Shown one piece after another: positions 7,663 through 15,514 of a stretch of DNA of 35,860 nucleotides (position 1 is its first letter; each line of letters opens with the position of its first letter). Origin of the DNA: an uncultured Bacteroidales bacterium (lineage in GTDB: Bacteria; Bacteroidota; Bacteroidia; Bacteroidales; Bacteroidaceae); assembly GCA_902798615.1 (NCBI GenBank), contig CADBXL010000028.1, positions 1 through 35,860 on the forward strand, in the 5' to 3' direction. The position numbers and the translations under genes were made by a program. A model generated the notes under the pieces. It was not told the origin of the DNA and made no database searches. It saw only the letters and a list, made by a program, of their open reading frames with translations.

Positions 7663-8286
7663 TTAAATCGGCAAATATACCAAATGCTTCTCCTTAAACC
7701 ATTCCTCGGTGAAGAAAGAGGTGAGGTCGGTTTGCTCCACGATATTGCGGAATTGATGTAGCTCGCCCTGGAGATCACCGCCCTTGAGACAGAAGATTCC
7801 GTTTGGCATAGCGTTGCGCTGTTCCTTGCTGACATTCTTTCTTACAATCTTCACCATATCTGGCAATGGCATAACGGCACGTGAAACGATGAAATCGAAC
7901 TTTCCTTTCTCGTCCTCGCCTCGAAGATGCTCTGCCGTGAGGTTCTTTAAGCCGATAGCCGTAGCCACCTCCTGACACACGCGAATCTTCTTGCCAGTAC
8001 CGTCGATGAGCTTGAATTCGCACTCTGGGAACATGATAGCCAATGGAATGCCCGGGAAACCACCGCCGCATCCGAAGTCCATTATCTTTGTTCCCGCCTT
8101 GAAATGGAGAGCCTTGGCGATAGCAAGCGAATGGAGAACGTGATGCTCATACAGGTTGTCGATGTCCTTGCGTGAGATAACGTTTATCTTCGCATTCCAG
8201 TCGCGATACAACTCATCGAGCTTGGCATACTGCGCTTTCTGCTCGTCGGTCAGATTCGGGAAGTATTTGTAAATTATTTCTACCAT
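7663..8286 (-). CDS. rsmG: 16S rRNA (guanine527-N7)-methyltransferase RsmG
   Basis: RsmG methylates G527 of 16S rRNA with S-adenosylmethionine. The 207-aa product has the SAM-binding motif IMDFGCGGGFPGIPLA (about 68-83), then LIDGTGKKIRVCQEV and a conserved FDFIVSRAV segment (motif IV). Length is as usual for the family. The start is MVEIIYKYF. Its stop codon sits directly against a palindromic element and the HAD gene ends 25 nt upstream. Confidence 0.95.
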   Translation of the reverse strand: MVEIIYKYFPNLTDEQKAQYAKLDELYRDWNAKINVISRKDIDNLYEHHVLHSLAIAKALHFKAGTKIMDFGCGGGFPGIPLAIMFPECEFKLIDGTGKKIRVCQEVATAIGLKNLTAEHLRGEDEKGKFDFIVSRAVMPLPDMVKIVRKNVSKEQRNAMPNGIFCLKGGDLQGELHQFRNIVEQTDLTSFFTEEWFKEKHLVYLPI

Positions 8287-8330
8287 TTTTTCTGTTTCTT
8301 AACTCTAACCACTAACCTCTAAGCCCTAAC
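8287..8330. repeat. Purine-rich low-complexity tract at HAD/rsmG junction
   Basis: On the minus strand the sequence is GAGGTTAGGGCTTAGAGGTT and further TTAG-rich units. It encodes the last residues of the HAD protein (RLGLRG), supplies its stop codon and runs on to within a few bases of rsmG. Similar GGTTAGAGG units occur at 2305-2325 and 29685-29712. Confidence 0.55.
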
Positions 8331-9031
8331 CTCGAAATCAGAGTGTTATAGTCGATTCCATTGTAGTTTGGAATCACTATGTCGCAGTATTCTCTTATTG
8401 CTTCTTCTGTATTAGATGTTGAGAGTCCTACTACAACTGCGCCTGATGCACGTCCTGACTTTAATCCGTTGAAACTGTCCTCAAACACAAGGCATTCTTC
8501 TGGTTTTGCTCCGAATCGCTGTGCGCCCTTGATGTAGCAGTCTGGATGTGGCTTGCTGAACTCGAAATCCTCAGACATTAGGATTGCGTCCATCAATTCC
8601 TTGAGTTCCGGACGCTTCTTCAGAACGCTATCCATTTTTGCCTTGTTTGATGATGTCACCACAGCAGTTTTGAGACCATTGCGGCGACAATCCTTCACGA
8701 AATCCTCGAAGCCCTCAACGAATGGGTAATCCATATTCTTCTCAAATTCATTGAGTCCCTTGACAATATTGTCATATTCCTCGGGAACATGAGGAAGGAA
8801 ATCTTCAAAGATTCTTGTGAGCGTAGAGCCTTTTATCGTGTATTCCAATCCCGGCATATCTGGACGAAACTTCTTCATTACGCCACCCCAGAATACCGTA
8901 TATTGCGGTTCGGTGTCGAAAACCACTCCGTCGAGGTCGAAGAGGGCAGCCGCAACGGTCTCTCCCCCCGCCCTCCCCCGTAGGGAGGGAGCCGGATTGC
9001 TAAAATGTGATTTTGTTATGTTGTCGATCAT
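8312..9031 (-). CDS. HAD-family phosphatase (beta-phosphoglucomutase-like)
   Basis: This is a 239-aa HAD hydrolase with motif I FDLDGVVFDTE at about 31-41 (nucleophile Asp32, acid/base Asp34), motif II AVVTSSNK, motif III SKPHPDCY and motif IV VFEDSFNGLKS. A helical cap between motifs I and II places it in the subgroup with beta-phosphoglucomutase and small sugar phosphatases. Relatives usually start 4-8 residues before motif I. Here the first ~27 residues (including PAPSLRGRAGGETV) are encoded by the palindromic element at 8957-9093, which supplies the start codon. No other in-frame ATG, GTG or TTG lies between the repeat and motif I. The substrate is unknown. Confidence 0.88.
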   Translation of the reverse strand: MIDNITKSHFSNPAPSLRGRAGGETVAAALFDLDGVVFDTEPQYTVFWGGVMKKFRPDMPGLEYTIKGSTLTRIFEDFLPHVPEEYDNIVKGLNEFEKNMDYPFVEGFEDFVKDCRRNGLKTAVVTSSNKAKMDSVLKKRPELKELMDAILMSEDFEFSKPHPDCYIKGAQRFGAKPEECLVFEDSFNGLKSGRASGAVVVGLSTSNTEEAIREYCDIVIPNYNGIDYNTLISRLGLRG

Positions 9032-9093
9032 TAACTGTCTTTTTTTGTGGTTCTCCAGCTTCCTTCCTAGGTGGGAGGACGGGGGGAGAGACC
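8957..9093. repeat. Junction inverted repeat f, overlapping HAD gene start
   Basis: Arms GGTCTCTCCCCCCGCCCTCC (from 8957) and GGAGGACGGGGGGAGAGACC (to 9093) are complementary with one mismatch. It belongs to the same family as the element at 6033-6179. It ends 3 nt from the fbp stop codon and its other arm runs into the HAD reading frame. Confidence 0.9.
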
Positions 9094-9096
9094 ATT

Positions 9097-11082
9097 CTAT
9101 TTCTTCTCCTTTATGTACCCATGCCTATAGGCATAGAGCAGTTTGGTGAGGTCGTCAATCTGCTGCTGAAGTTCACGGCCGCGGTCGGTATCTGCCACGA
9201 GCATGCGGTGACCTGCCGTTTCAACGATTTGTTTCGTTGACTTGATATCTGTGCCTTGCTCCACAGCATCCTTGCTGCTCGTGAACGGTTCGTGCTGAAC
9301 AAGTTCGAAACCACGACTATGATATACGAGAGTATAGCCGGCAATGCCCGTTTCCTTATGGTAAGGCTCTGCGAATCCTCCGTCGATGACCATCAGTTTA
9401 CCGCCAGCCTTGATAGGGCTCTCGCCCTTTGTCACATGCACAGGAACGTGTCCGTTGATTATGTGGCGGTTCTCGCCCGTTACGCCGAAAGCATCCATTA
9501 TGCCGTCAACAGTCTTCTCGTCATTGCGCAGACGGAAGAAGTTGCCCTTTTCCTCTATGTGCGTCTCCTTCTCGCGGATGAAGTATCGCTCAAAGGTAGC
9601 CATCTTCGACTTGTCGAACAGAGGAGAGTCCTTTCCGCACCATAGATAGAGAAAATAGTCCTTGGCGTATTGCTTCTCTTCCTTCGGAGTGTCGTTCTGG
9701 AAAGCGGAGCGAATAAGCAGACCGGTCTGATGCAGCAGCTCCTTACCTGCGTACTTCTTGCCCGGACGAATCTCAACCTCCTTTAAAGAACCATCCTCGT
9801 TCAGAGGTACTGATGCGTGGAACAAGAGGTTGCTGTTGAAGATAGCGTACATACAACCATGTGAGAGGATGGTGTTGATGTGTCGCTGAAGCTTCTCGGA
9901 TACGCGGAAGGAATGGTGCAGACGTTTCATTATCGTCTTTTCCTCTTCGGTGAATGCAAGTGGGTTGGTAGGATCAACGGAAGGGAAGTGAGTATCAGCA
10001 AGCTGGTATTCCTTGCCGTTGAGAGTGATAGTGCCCTTTGCATAGTCTATGTCGCTGAGCAGACATCTGTCAAGCATCTGCCATTGAGGGTTGCGCTGGA
10101 ATATCTGTGCCTCTGCCTTGAACTGTAGTATGGCAATAGCCTTGTGCATCATTGCCATAAGTCGCAATGTCTTTTCGTCAAAGCGGTTTTTGTTCTCAGA
10201 GTTGAGAATTGGGCGGAACACCTCACAAGGATCATCGTTGTAATTCTCCATTGCGTAAGCAGCCAGAGGCATGAGGTTGATGCCGTAACCGTCCTCAAGG
10301 GTTGTGAGGTTGGCATATCTCAGCGAAAGGCGAATCACATTGCAGATGCAGGCATCGTTGCCGGCAGAGGCTCCCATCCACAGAATGTCGTGGTTTCCCC
10401 ATTGTATGTCCCACGAATGATACTGCGAGAGATAATCCATTATGATGTGCGCTCCGGGACCACGGTCATAAACGTCGCCGAGGATGTGCAATTGGTCGAT
10501 AGACAGGCGCTGAATAACCTTTGCCGTTGCAATGATGAAATCATCAGCACGACCCGTGGTGATGATAGTGTCGATAATGCCATTCACGTATGCTATCTTC
10601 GCTCCGTCTGAGTGATGCTCATAGAGCAACTCCTGAAGAATGTATGAGAACTCCTTTGGCAGAGCCTTTGACACCTTTGAGCGGGTGTATTTTGAGGAAA
10701 CCTCACGGAGAACTCGCACAAGCTGATGCATGGTGATGTGATACCAGTCATCGATGTCTTTTTCCTGAGCCTTTATGATTTGCAGTTTCTGCTCTGGATA
10801 GTAGATGAGCGTGCAAAGTTCTTTGATCTCGCTTTCGCGCAGGGTATTGCCGAACAGCTCCGTTACCTTACGTTTGATGTTGCCAGAGGCATTCTTGATG
10901 ATGTGCAGGAAAGCCTCATGCTCACCGTGAATATCTGCGAGGAAATGTTCCGTTCCCTTTGGCAGGTTGAGTATGGCAGAGAGGTTTATTATCTCTGTTG
11001 CTGCATCTGCTATTGTCGGGAATGTTGTCGCAAGCAACTGCAGATAGTGCATGTCCTTTTCTATTTCGTGAGTCTCGTTCAT
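9097..11082 (-). CDS. fbp: Fructose-1,6-bisphosphatase class III
   Basis: It removes the 1-phosphate of fructose 1,6-bisphosphate in gluconeogenesis. The preferred start is the ATG at 11082 (MNETHEIEKDMHYLQLL, 661 aa), about the usual size for class III enzymes; a further 34 upstream codons are in frame but look like leader sequence. The calcineurin-like metallophosphatase motifs are visible: LADIHGEHEAF, LGDVYDRGPGAH and WGNHDILW, and later NGHVPVH and VIDGGF. Class III enzymes are typical of Firmicutes and Bacteroidetes. A promoter-like box lies about 100 nt upstream. Confidence 0.95.
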   Translation of the reverse strand: MNETHEIEKDMHYLQLLATTFPTIADAATEIINLSAILNLPKGTEHFLADIHGEHEAFLHIIKNASGNIKRKVTELFGNTLRESEIKELCTLIYYPEQKLQIIKAQEKDIDDWYHITMHQLVRVLREVSSKYTRSKVSKALPKEFSYILQELLYEHHSDGAKIAYVNGIIDTIITTGRADDFIIATAKVIQRLSIDQLHILGDVYDRGPGAHIIMDYLSQYHSWDIQWGNHDILWMGASAGNDACICNVIRLSLRYANLTTLEDGYGINLMPLAAYAMENYNDDPCEVFRPILNSENKNRFDEKTLRLMAMMHKAIAILQFKAEAQIFQRNPQWQMLDRCLLSDIDYAKGTITLNGKEYQLADTHFPSVDPTNPLAFTEEEKTIMKRLHHSFRVSEKLQRHINTILSHGCMYAIFNSNLLFHASVPLNEDGSLKEVEIRPGKKYAGKELLHQTGLLIRSAFQNDTPKEEKQYAKDYFLYLWCGKDSPLFDKSKMATFERYFIREKETHIEEKGNFFRLRNDEKTVDGIMDAFGVTGENRHIINGHVPVHVTKGESPIKAGGKLMVIDGGFAEPYHKETGIAGYTLVYHSRGFELVQHEPFTSSKDAVEQGTDIKSTKQIVETAGHRMLVADTDRGRELQQQIDDLTKLLYAYRHGYIKEKK

Positions 11083-11181
11083 TGTGTTTCTGTTTTTGCG
11101 AGTGCAACGTGCAAGCATCGTCGTAAGAAGAAAGTGCGTGTCAGTCCAAATACTGGTGCACGGTCTTCGATTCTTCGAGTG

Positions 11182-11189
11182 CAAAAATA
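11182..11189 (-). promoter_or_regulatory. -7 promoter box for fbp
   Basis: On the minus strand this reads TATTTTTG followed by C, fitting TAnnTTTG. It lies 100 nt upstream of the chosen fbp start and supports transcription of the fbp-led gene series. Confidence 0.55.
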
Positions 11190-11256
11190 CTAAAAAAAAC
11201 GGAAAAAAACGAAGAAAAGCGAGAAAATAGTGTGTGTATTATGAAAGTTTATATGT

Positions 11257-11430
11257 GGGCTAGAATTTCAGCCGACGTCAAGACATTAATCATCACTTAA
11301 CACCAAGAATAAAAGTCAACGGGCTGAAATTTCAGCCGGTAGAATATCAAACACGTGGTAATCGTTGAATAATCAACGTAAATTAAAAACAAGGAAAAAG
11401 TATGAGGGTCGAAATTTCGGCCGACATCAA
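11257..11430. repeat. Three copies of a GGCTGAAATTTCAGCC palindrome
   Basis: Copies lie at 11257-11280, 11321-11340 and 11406-11430. The middle copy contains the perfect 16-bp palindrome GGCTGAAATTTCAGCC; the others differ at one or two arm positions. The first and third are followed by CCGACRTCAA, so the unit is about 24 nt. Intervals are 40 and 65 nt, too irregular for CRISPR. No gene lies between 11083 and 11902 (820 bp); that gap holds this cluster, the TGTCA cluster, an orphan promoter box and a tandem repeat. Confidence 0.85.
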
Positions 11431-11498
11431 CAAATCAACCAACCATACCAGCTACTATCTCTCTATAAATACGTTAAACATATATCTACTATGCGTAG

Positions 11499-11669
11499 TG
11501 TCATTAATGTCACGATGTCATTAATGTCATTAAGAGTTTTCCAATTAGGAGGAGGGGCGTTTTTCCGCTTATAATAATATAAAAAAAATTATATATTATT
11601 ATGGGGGATTTCCCGCACTCCGAAATGCTTAATGACATTCGTGACATCATGACATTTGACATTCGTGAC
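11499..11669. repeat. TGTCA iteron cluster in inverted orientation around AT-rich palindrome
   Basis: The left arm (11499-11535) holds four TGTCA units with TTAA or CGA spacers. The right arm (11628-11669) holds five in the opposite orientation, and the two arms pair over ~36 nt with a 2-nt gap and a few mismatches. The core contains an AT-rich palindrome (ATAATAATAT ... TATATTATTAT, about 11571-11602) flanked by GGGGCG- and CCCGC-containing stretches. Confidence 0.8.
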
Positions 11670-11731
11670 CCTCCCCGAAAAAAAAGTCAATATTTTTTTG
11701 CAAACATTCGTGAACCGCAATGGGAATGTTG

Positions 11732-11739
11732 TAACTTTG
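11732..11739 (+). promoter_or_regulatory. Orphan -7 promoter box
   Basis: TAACTTTG followed by C matches the Bacteroidetes -7 element. The 20 bases AATGTTGTAACTTTGCATCG (11725-11744) recur exactly at the HU promoter (20573-20592). There is no plus-strand gene downstream; GT4 lies convergently at 11903. Confidence 0.45.
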
Positions 11740-11806
11740 CATCGTGAATCTGTCAAAGGGCAAAAGACTAAAGGCAAAAGACAAAGGTTGGCGGCCACTA
11801 AGCAAG

Positions 11807-11845
11807 TCCGTTGTGAATCCGTTGTAAATCCGTTGTAAGTCCGTT
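11807..11845. repeat. 11-bp tandem repeat (TCCGTTGTRAA)
   Basis: Three and a half units: TCCGTTGTGAA, TCCGTTGTAAA, TCCGTTGTAAG, TCCGTT. Degenerate relatives with the same 11-bp period occur at 23410-23442 and 26736-26768. Confidence 0.8.
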
Positions 11846-11902
11846 CCCTGTATCGTAGGTGTGAGTGACATAAAAGGCATCGTAGGCCTCTTTGCCTTAT
11901 GG

Positions 11903-12970
11903 TTACTTCCTCGGCAATATCGGCATATATCCAAGCTCAAGGCCGAATGCCTCCTGCATCTGGTGTAGAGTATGAGCTGTGAACTTCGTGATGCCTTTCT
12001 TCTTTATTATCTCAGAAAAGTTATCCTCGTCGTAGTCGTGGAATCGCAGAGCCTGAAAGATGTCGCAGAGAGTGCGATAGATTGTAGCACCAGCGGGTGT
12101 ACGGTCGATCTCAATCTTTGTTCCGGGAATTACGCTGTATATTGCTTCCTGCAGTTTCTGGTAGTTGTTAATCTCTGTGTTGCGCTTCTGCTTTACCTTG
12201 AATCTTGGCATAGAAGAAACATCGGGGCATGGTGGTATCTGCACACCGAGCATTTGCGCACCTGTGGTGAACAATTGGGTGATGTTGTTGTCATAGGCAT
12301 AGATGTAGATGCGTCGGAAGGACAGATTTTCGGTTTGGACCTCTTTCGTCTCCTGAGAGCCGGCAGGCCATAGGGCTATTCTTACGCAGTAGTGAACAAA
12401 TTCAAGCTCTTCCTTCGTGATGCGCTCCATGTAGTTGGTGTCCAGCACTTTTCGGTAGATGGACATGAGCATTTCAGAGGTTTCATCATCGTTGGTGAGA
12501 TGAAGTGAAGGGTGGGGGATGGTTACAATCCTTTTCTTCCATCTGAGCTGCTTGATTTGCTGCTCTTCCTTCTCGCTAATAGCAACGATGACGCTGCATT
12601 TCCTCACCATCTGGAACTCATAGCCAATGATGCGTGGAAGCTTGTGCTTGAAGAATTCAAGTTCCATGACCTCTGGGGCAAGCCCTCCATGCACAGATAC
12701 GATAGTGTAGAAACCGTGTGAGCGTGCTGTGTGTTCTACGATAGCAGCGTTAGAGTCCCAAGCGGCGTGAATATGGACGATGTCGGGTTGTATTTCCTTC
12801 AGCTTGTGCAGGAAACGGGTTCTCACCATAATGGCACTTGTGCCGAGCTCTTTCTGCGTGATGACATACGACTCCGCCACGTTCGCTGTAGAGCGCACGA
12901 GACAACTGACATATTCCGTTGCAGAGGCATTGGTAGCGTCAGTCCTTGGGATATAGTGAATGATTTTCAA
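11903..12970 (-). CDS. Glycosyltransferase 4-like protein with unusual C-terminal half
   Basis: The 355-aa product begins MKIIHYIPRTDATNASATEY, a typical GT-B N-terminal strand and loop, followed by PDIVHIHAAWDSNAA and YTIVSVHGGLAPEVM, which match the glycosyltransferase 4 donor/acceptor N-lobe (about 1-155). After VTIPHPSL the expected C-lobe, with its EG-P-EA nucleotide-sugar motif, is not recognisable; the remaining ~190 residues do not match anything I know. The start codon is TTG at 12970 and its TTGA overlaps the TGA of the upstream GT2 gene, implying translational coupling. Probably involved in surface polysaccharide or glycan modification; activity unproven. Confidence 0.75.
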   Translation of the reverse strand: MKIIHYIPRTDATNASATEYVSCLVRSTANVAESYVITQKELGTSAIMVRTRFLHKLKEIQPDIVHIHAAWDSNAAIVEHTARSHGFYTIVSVHGGLAPEVMELEFFKHKLPRIIGYEFQMVRKCSVIVAISEKEEQQIKQLRWKKRIVTIPHPSLHLTNDDETSEMLMSIYRKVLDTNYMERITKEELEFVHYCVRIALWPAGSQETKEVQTENLSFRRIYIYAYDNNITQLFTTGAQMLGVQIPPCPDVSSMPRFKVKQKRNTEINNYQKLQEAIYSVIPGTKIEIDRTPAGATIYRTLCDIFQALRFHDYDEDNFSEIIKKKGITKFTAHTLHQMQEAFGLELGYMPILPRK

Positions 12971-14115
12971 ATCTTATGTGTGATGAAATCGTTCTTGTTT
13001 GCCAAGTAATAGCGAAGTCGCCAGCCGATATTGCGGAATGGCAAGGCAAAAGCCATGAAAGGTGTAAGGAACGGATTTACCGAGCATTGGAAACGGTTGA
13101 ATGCTCTCTTTGCCACGAAACTTATAACTAAGTACTCGATGACGAGTGCGAGGATACCTGCTCCGAGGGTTATCCAATCTTCCTTTATAGCTCCATAGAT
13201 GATTGCAGCGATGATGGCGATGTTGGTTATGTTCATCAATCCGAGTTCTATCTGACGAATCAATGTTACAAGCCAATGACCTTTAAGATGTCGCCCGGTG
13301 TTGATAGAGAAAAGATGATTCTCCGACCAGCGCTTTTTGAAAGGTGTGTCTTCTGCAAGGAATGCAGTTGGGGAGAAAGCCGTTGCTGTGTTCTCGTTCC
13401 TTCCGAACTTATTGACGAGGAAATCATATTCTCCGCGCATATATTTTAGGTTGCCAAGGAATCCGTCTTCGGTAAGGAAGTTGTCTTTCTTTATTGCCAC
13501 CACCCTTGATGCTGAGGCATAAGCGTGGTTATGCTGGGCATAAAAGATGTTCTGTGAGGCATTTATGATATTCTCGTAGTGATAGTTTGAAGGTGCATCG
13601 TCGTCGTAGTGAGAGTAGCCAAGCACTATATCTTTATCGTCGCTGATATGGGAAGCGAAGGAACGAAGCCACTCGTCGCTCTCAGGAATGCACCAGGCAT
13701 CGGTAACGATTGCCCAAGGATATTTTGCAGCCTTGATGCCAAGTGTGATAGCCAGTTTCTTGCGACTGATGTATCGTGATGAAAGAGGCATGAAAGTGGC
13801 ATAAAGATGTGGGTCGTTAGAGAATCTCTTTATGACATCATCAGTCTCTGAATCGCTTTTGTCGGCAACCACAATGACTTGGTAGTCAGCATCGTACTTC
13901 TGTGAGAGAAATGAAGGCAGGTGCTTTTCAAGCTCGGGTGCGTTATCGTGTGATATGATTACTACGGATATAGGTTTGTCCTTGCTTTCTCCGATGCCGT
14001 CAGCGTCTTTTTCATCTCTTTTTGGCAGTCGGAAAAGCGGAGAAACCATTGGTGACACCGCTGCGAGCAGCAGCACCACCGATGATATTGTGAGTGTTAT
14101 TGTTGTAATTTCCAT
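12967..14115 (-). CDS. Membrane glycosyltransferase family 2
   Basis: The 382-aa product has an N-terminal membrane segment (about 5-27), then a GT-A family 2 core starting PISVVIISHDNAPELEKHL (49-66), with YQVIVVADKSDSETDDV (78-94) and WAIVTDAWC (134-142), where the usual DxD is reduced to TDAWC. Two or more C-terminal hydrophobic segments (about 285-350) suggest it is anchored in the inner membrane. It is followed by the GT4-like gene with a 4-nt overlap, so the two probably act on the same glycan. The missing DxD may affect metal use. Confidence 0.85.
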   Translation of the reverse strand: MEITTITLTISSVVLLLAAVSPMVSPLFRLPKRDEKDADGIGESKDKPISVVIISHDNAPELEKHLPSFLSQKYDADYQVIVVADKSDSETDDVIKRFSNDPHLYATFMPLSSRYISRKKLAITLGIKAAKYPWAIVTDAWCIPESDEWLRSFASHISDDKDIVLGYSHYDDDAPSNYHYENIINASQNIFYAQHNHAYASASRVVAIKKDNFLTEDGFLGNLKYMRGEYDFLVNKFGRNENTATAFSPTAFLAEDTPFKKRWSENHLFSINTGRHLKGHWLVTLIRQIELGLMNITNIAIIAAIIYGAIKEDWITLGAGILALVIEYLVISFVAKRAFNRFQCSVNPFLTPFMAFALPFRNIGWRLRYYLANKNDFITHKI

Positions 14116-14130
14116 TATAAAAAGAACTCA

Positions 14131-14261
14131 GCCCCTAACCCCGTCCCTTCCCCCGCCCGGGGGAAGGGAGTAGTTACTTTTTATCGTTGTGAGGGGCCTT
14201 TAAGGTTTCATTACTAACCAACTCCCTTGCCCCGAGCGGGGAAAGGGTTGGGGAAAGGGGC
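14131..14261. repeat. Junction inverted repeat g
   Basis: GCCCCTAACCCCGTCCCTT at the left pairs imperfectly with AAGGGTTGGGGAAAGGGGC at the right. Each side also contains its own hairpin (TTCCCCCGCCCGGGGGAA; CCTTGCCCCGAGCGGGGAAAGG). It ends 3 nt from the lysA stop codon and begins 15 nt from the GT2 start. Confidence 0.8.
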
Positions 14262-14264
14262 TCT

Positions 14265-15422
14265 TTATAGCTCGTCGCTCATAATCCCCTTTGGCAACTT
14301 ACGGCAGTTATACTGTGAAGCCATTATCTCGCCGTAGGCACCGGCAGAACGGAGGGCAATGAAGTCACCACGATGACAAGCAGGGAGCTTCTCGTCCTTG
14401 CCGAAAACATCGCTTGACTCACAGATAGGACCTACTACATCGTAAGTTTCCTCAGCCTCGTTGCTTGATAGGTTCTGGATGGTGTGATGTGCATCGTAGA
14501 GGGCAGGGCGAATGAGGTCGCTCATACCTGCGTCAACGATTGCAAACTGCTTGATGTGGCATTTCTTTACATAGAGCACACGGGTGATGAGAGAACCCAT
14601 CTGGCCGACTACCGCACGTCCAAGCTCAAAGTGAAGGTGCTGATTGTCAGCAAGCTTAATGCCGTTAGCGTATGTCTCGAAATAAGCCTTGAAGTTTGGT
14701 ACAGGCGCACCGTCAGGATTGTCGTAGTCGATACCGAGGCCACCGCCCACGTTGATGTTCTCAACGCAGATGCCCTGCTTTGCAAGACGCTCAAGAAGCT
14801 CGTTTACACGATCGCAGAGAGCCTCGAAATCGCCCATTTCAAGAATCTGACTTCCGATGTGGAAGTGAAGTCCGATGAATTCGATGTTTGGCAACTCCTG
14901 TGCCTCACGAATAGCAAGCTCCATATCCTCCATTGCGATGCCGAACTTATTCTCTGCAAGACCAGTAGTGATATTTGCGTGGGTATGAGCACCTACGTTT
15001 GGATTTATGCGGAAGCATACACGTGCAACCTTTCCTTTCTGTCCTGCAAGTTCGTTGATTATCTGCAACTCCGGCTCTGACTCAACGTTGAAGCAGAAGA
15101 TACCTGCCTCAAGACCGAGGTTTATCTCCCAGTCCGCCTTACCTACACCTGCATATACGATTTTCTCAGGTGCAAAGCCTGCATCGAGAGCAGCCTGAAT
15201 CTCACCACCGCTTACGCAGTCAACGCCAAGACCTGCAGCCTGAATCCTTTTCAGTACCTTTGGGTTTGCATTGGCCTTGATGGCATAGTGAAGATGCCAG
15301 TTCTTGTGCTTAGCCATTTCGTCACAAATCGCGTCAAGCGACTGCTGCAGGAGCTCTGCGTCGTAGTAGTAGAACGGAGTCTCAATGTTTCCGAACTTCT
15401 CTATAGGAAAATTTCCTTTCAT
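14265..15422 (-). CDS. lysA: Diaminopimelate decarboxylase
   Basis: LysA is the last step of lysine synthesis, converting meso-diaminopimelate to lysine with pyridoxal phosphate. The 385-aa product has the PLP lysine in HYAIKAN (Lys49), the HFHIGSQI segment, the glycine-rich GGGLGIDY phosphate-binding loop, an ELGRAVV version of the EPGR motif, and the CESSD cysteine motif near the dimer interface (PICESSDVFGKD). Length and start (MKGNFPIEKFG) are normal. It lies directly downstream of lysC, so the two lysine-branch genes are probably co-transcribed. Palindromic elements fill the junctions on both sides. Confidence 0.96.
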   Translation of the reverse strand: MKGNFPIEKFGNIETPFYYYDAELLQQSLDAICDEMAKHKNWHLHYAIKANANPKVLKRIQAAGLGVDCVSGGEIQAALDAGFAPEKIVYAGVGKADWEINLGLEAGIFCFNVESEPELQIINELAGQKGKVARVCFRINPNVGAHTHANITTGLAENKFGIAMEDMELAIREAQELPNIEFIGLHFHIGSQILEMGDFEALCDRVNELLERLAKQGICVENINVGGGLGIDYDNPDGAPVPNFKAYFETYANGIKLADNQHLHFELGRAVVGQMGSLITRVLYVKKCHIKQFAIVDAGMSDLIRPALYDAHHTIQNLSSNEAEETYDVVGPICESSDVFGKDEKLPACHRGDFIALRSAGAYGEIMASQYNCRKLPKGIMSDEL

Positions 15423-15440
15423 AAGAATTATCTAAAAAGC

Positions 15441-15500
15441 ACTCACCCATAACGACCCCTTTTCCGCCTTTGGGCGGGAAAGAGGTTGTGGGGGAGGTTG
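15441..15500. repeat. Junction hairpin h
   Basis: CGACCCCTTTTCCGCC and GGCGGGAAAGAGGTTG, with flanking ACTCACCC/GGGGAGGTT, form one long imperfect hairpin with a TTT loop. It lies between the lysC stop codon (15 nt away) and the lysA start codon (19 nt away). Confidence 0.75.
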
Positions 15501-15514
15501 ACTATTGGTTTGTG

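Noticed and set aside
11257-11430. CRISPR-like array
   Set aside because: Only three copies, repeat differs between copies, spacers of 40 and 65 nt, and no cas genes in the window.
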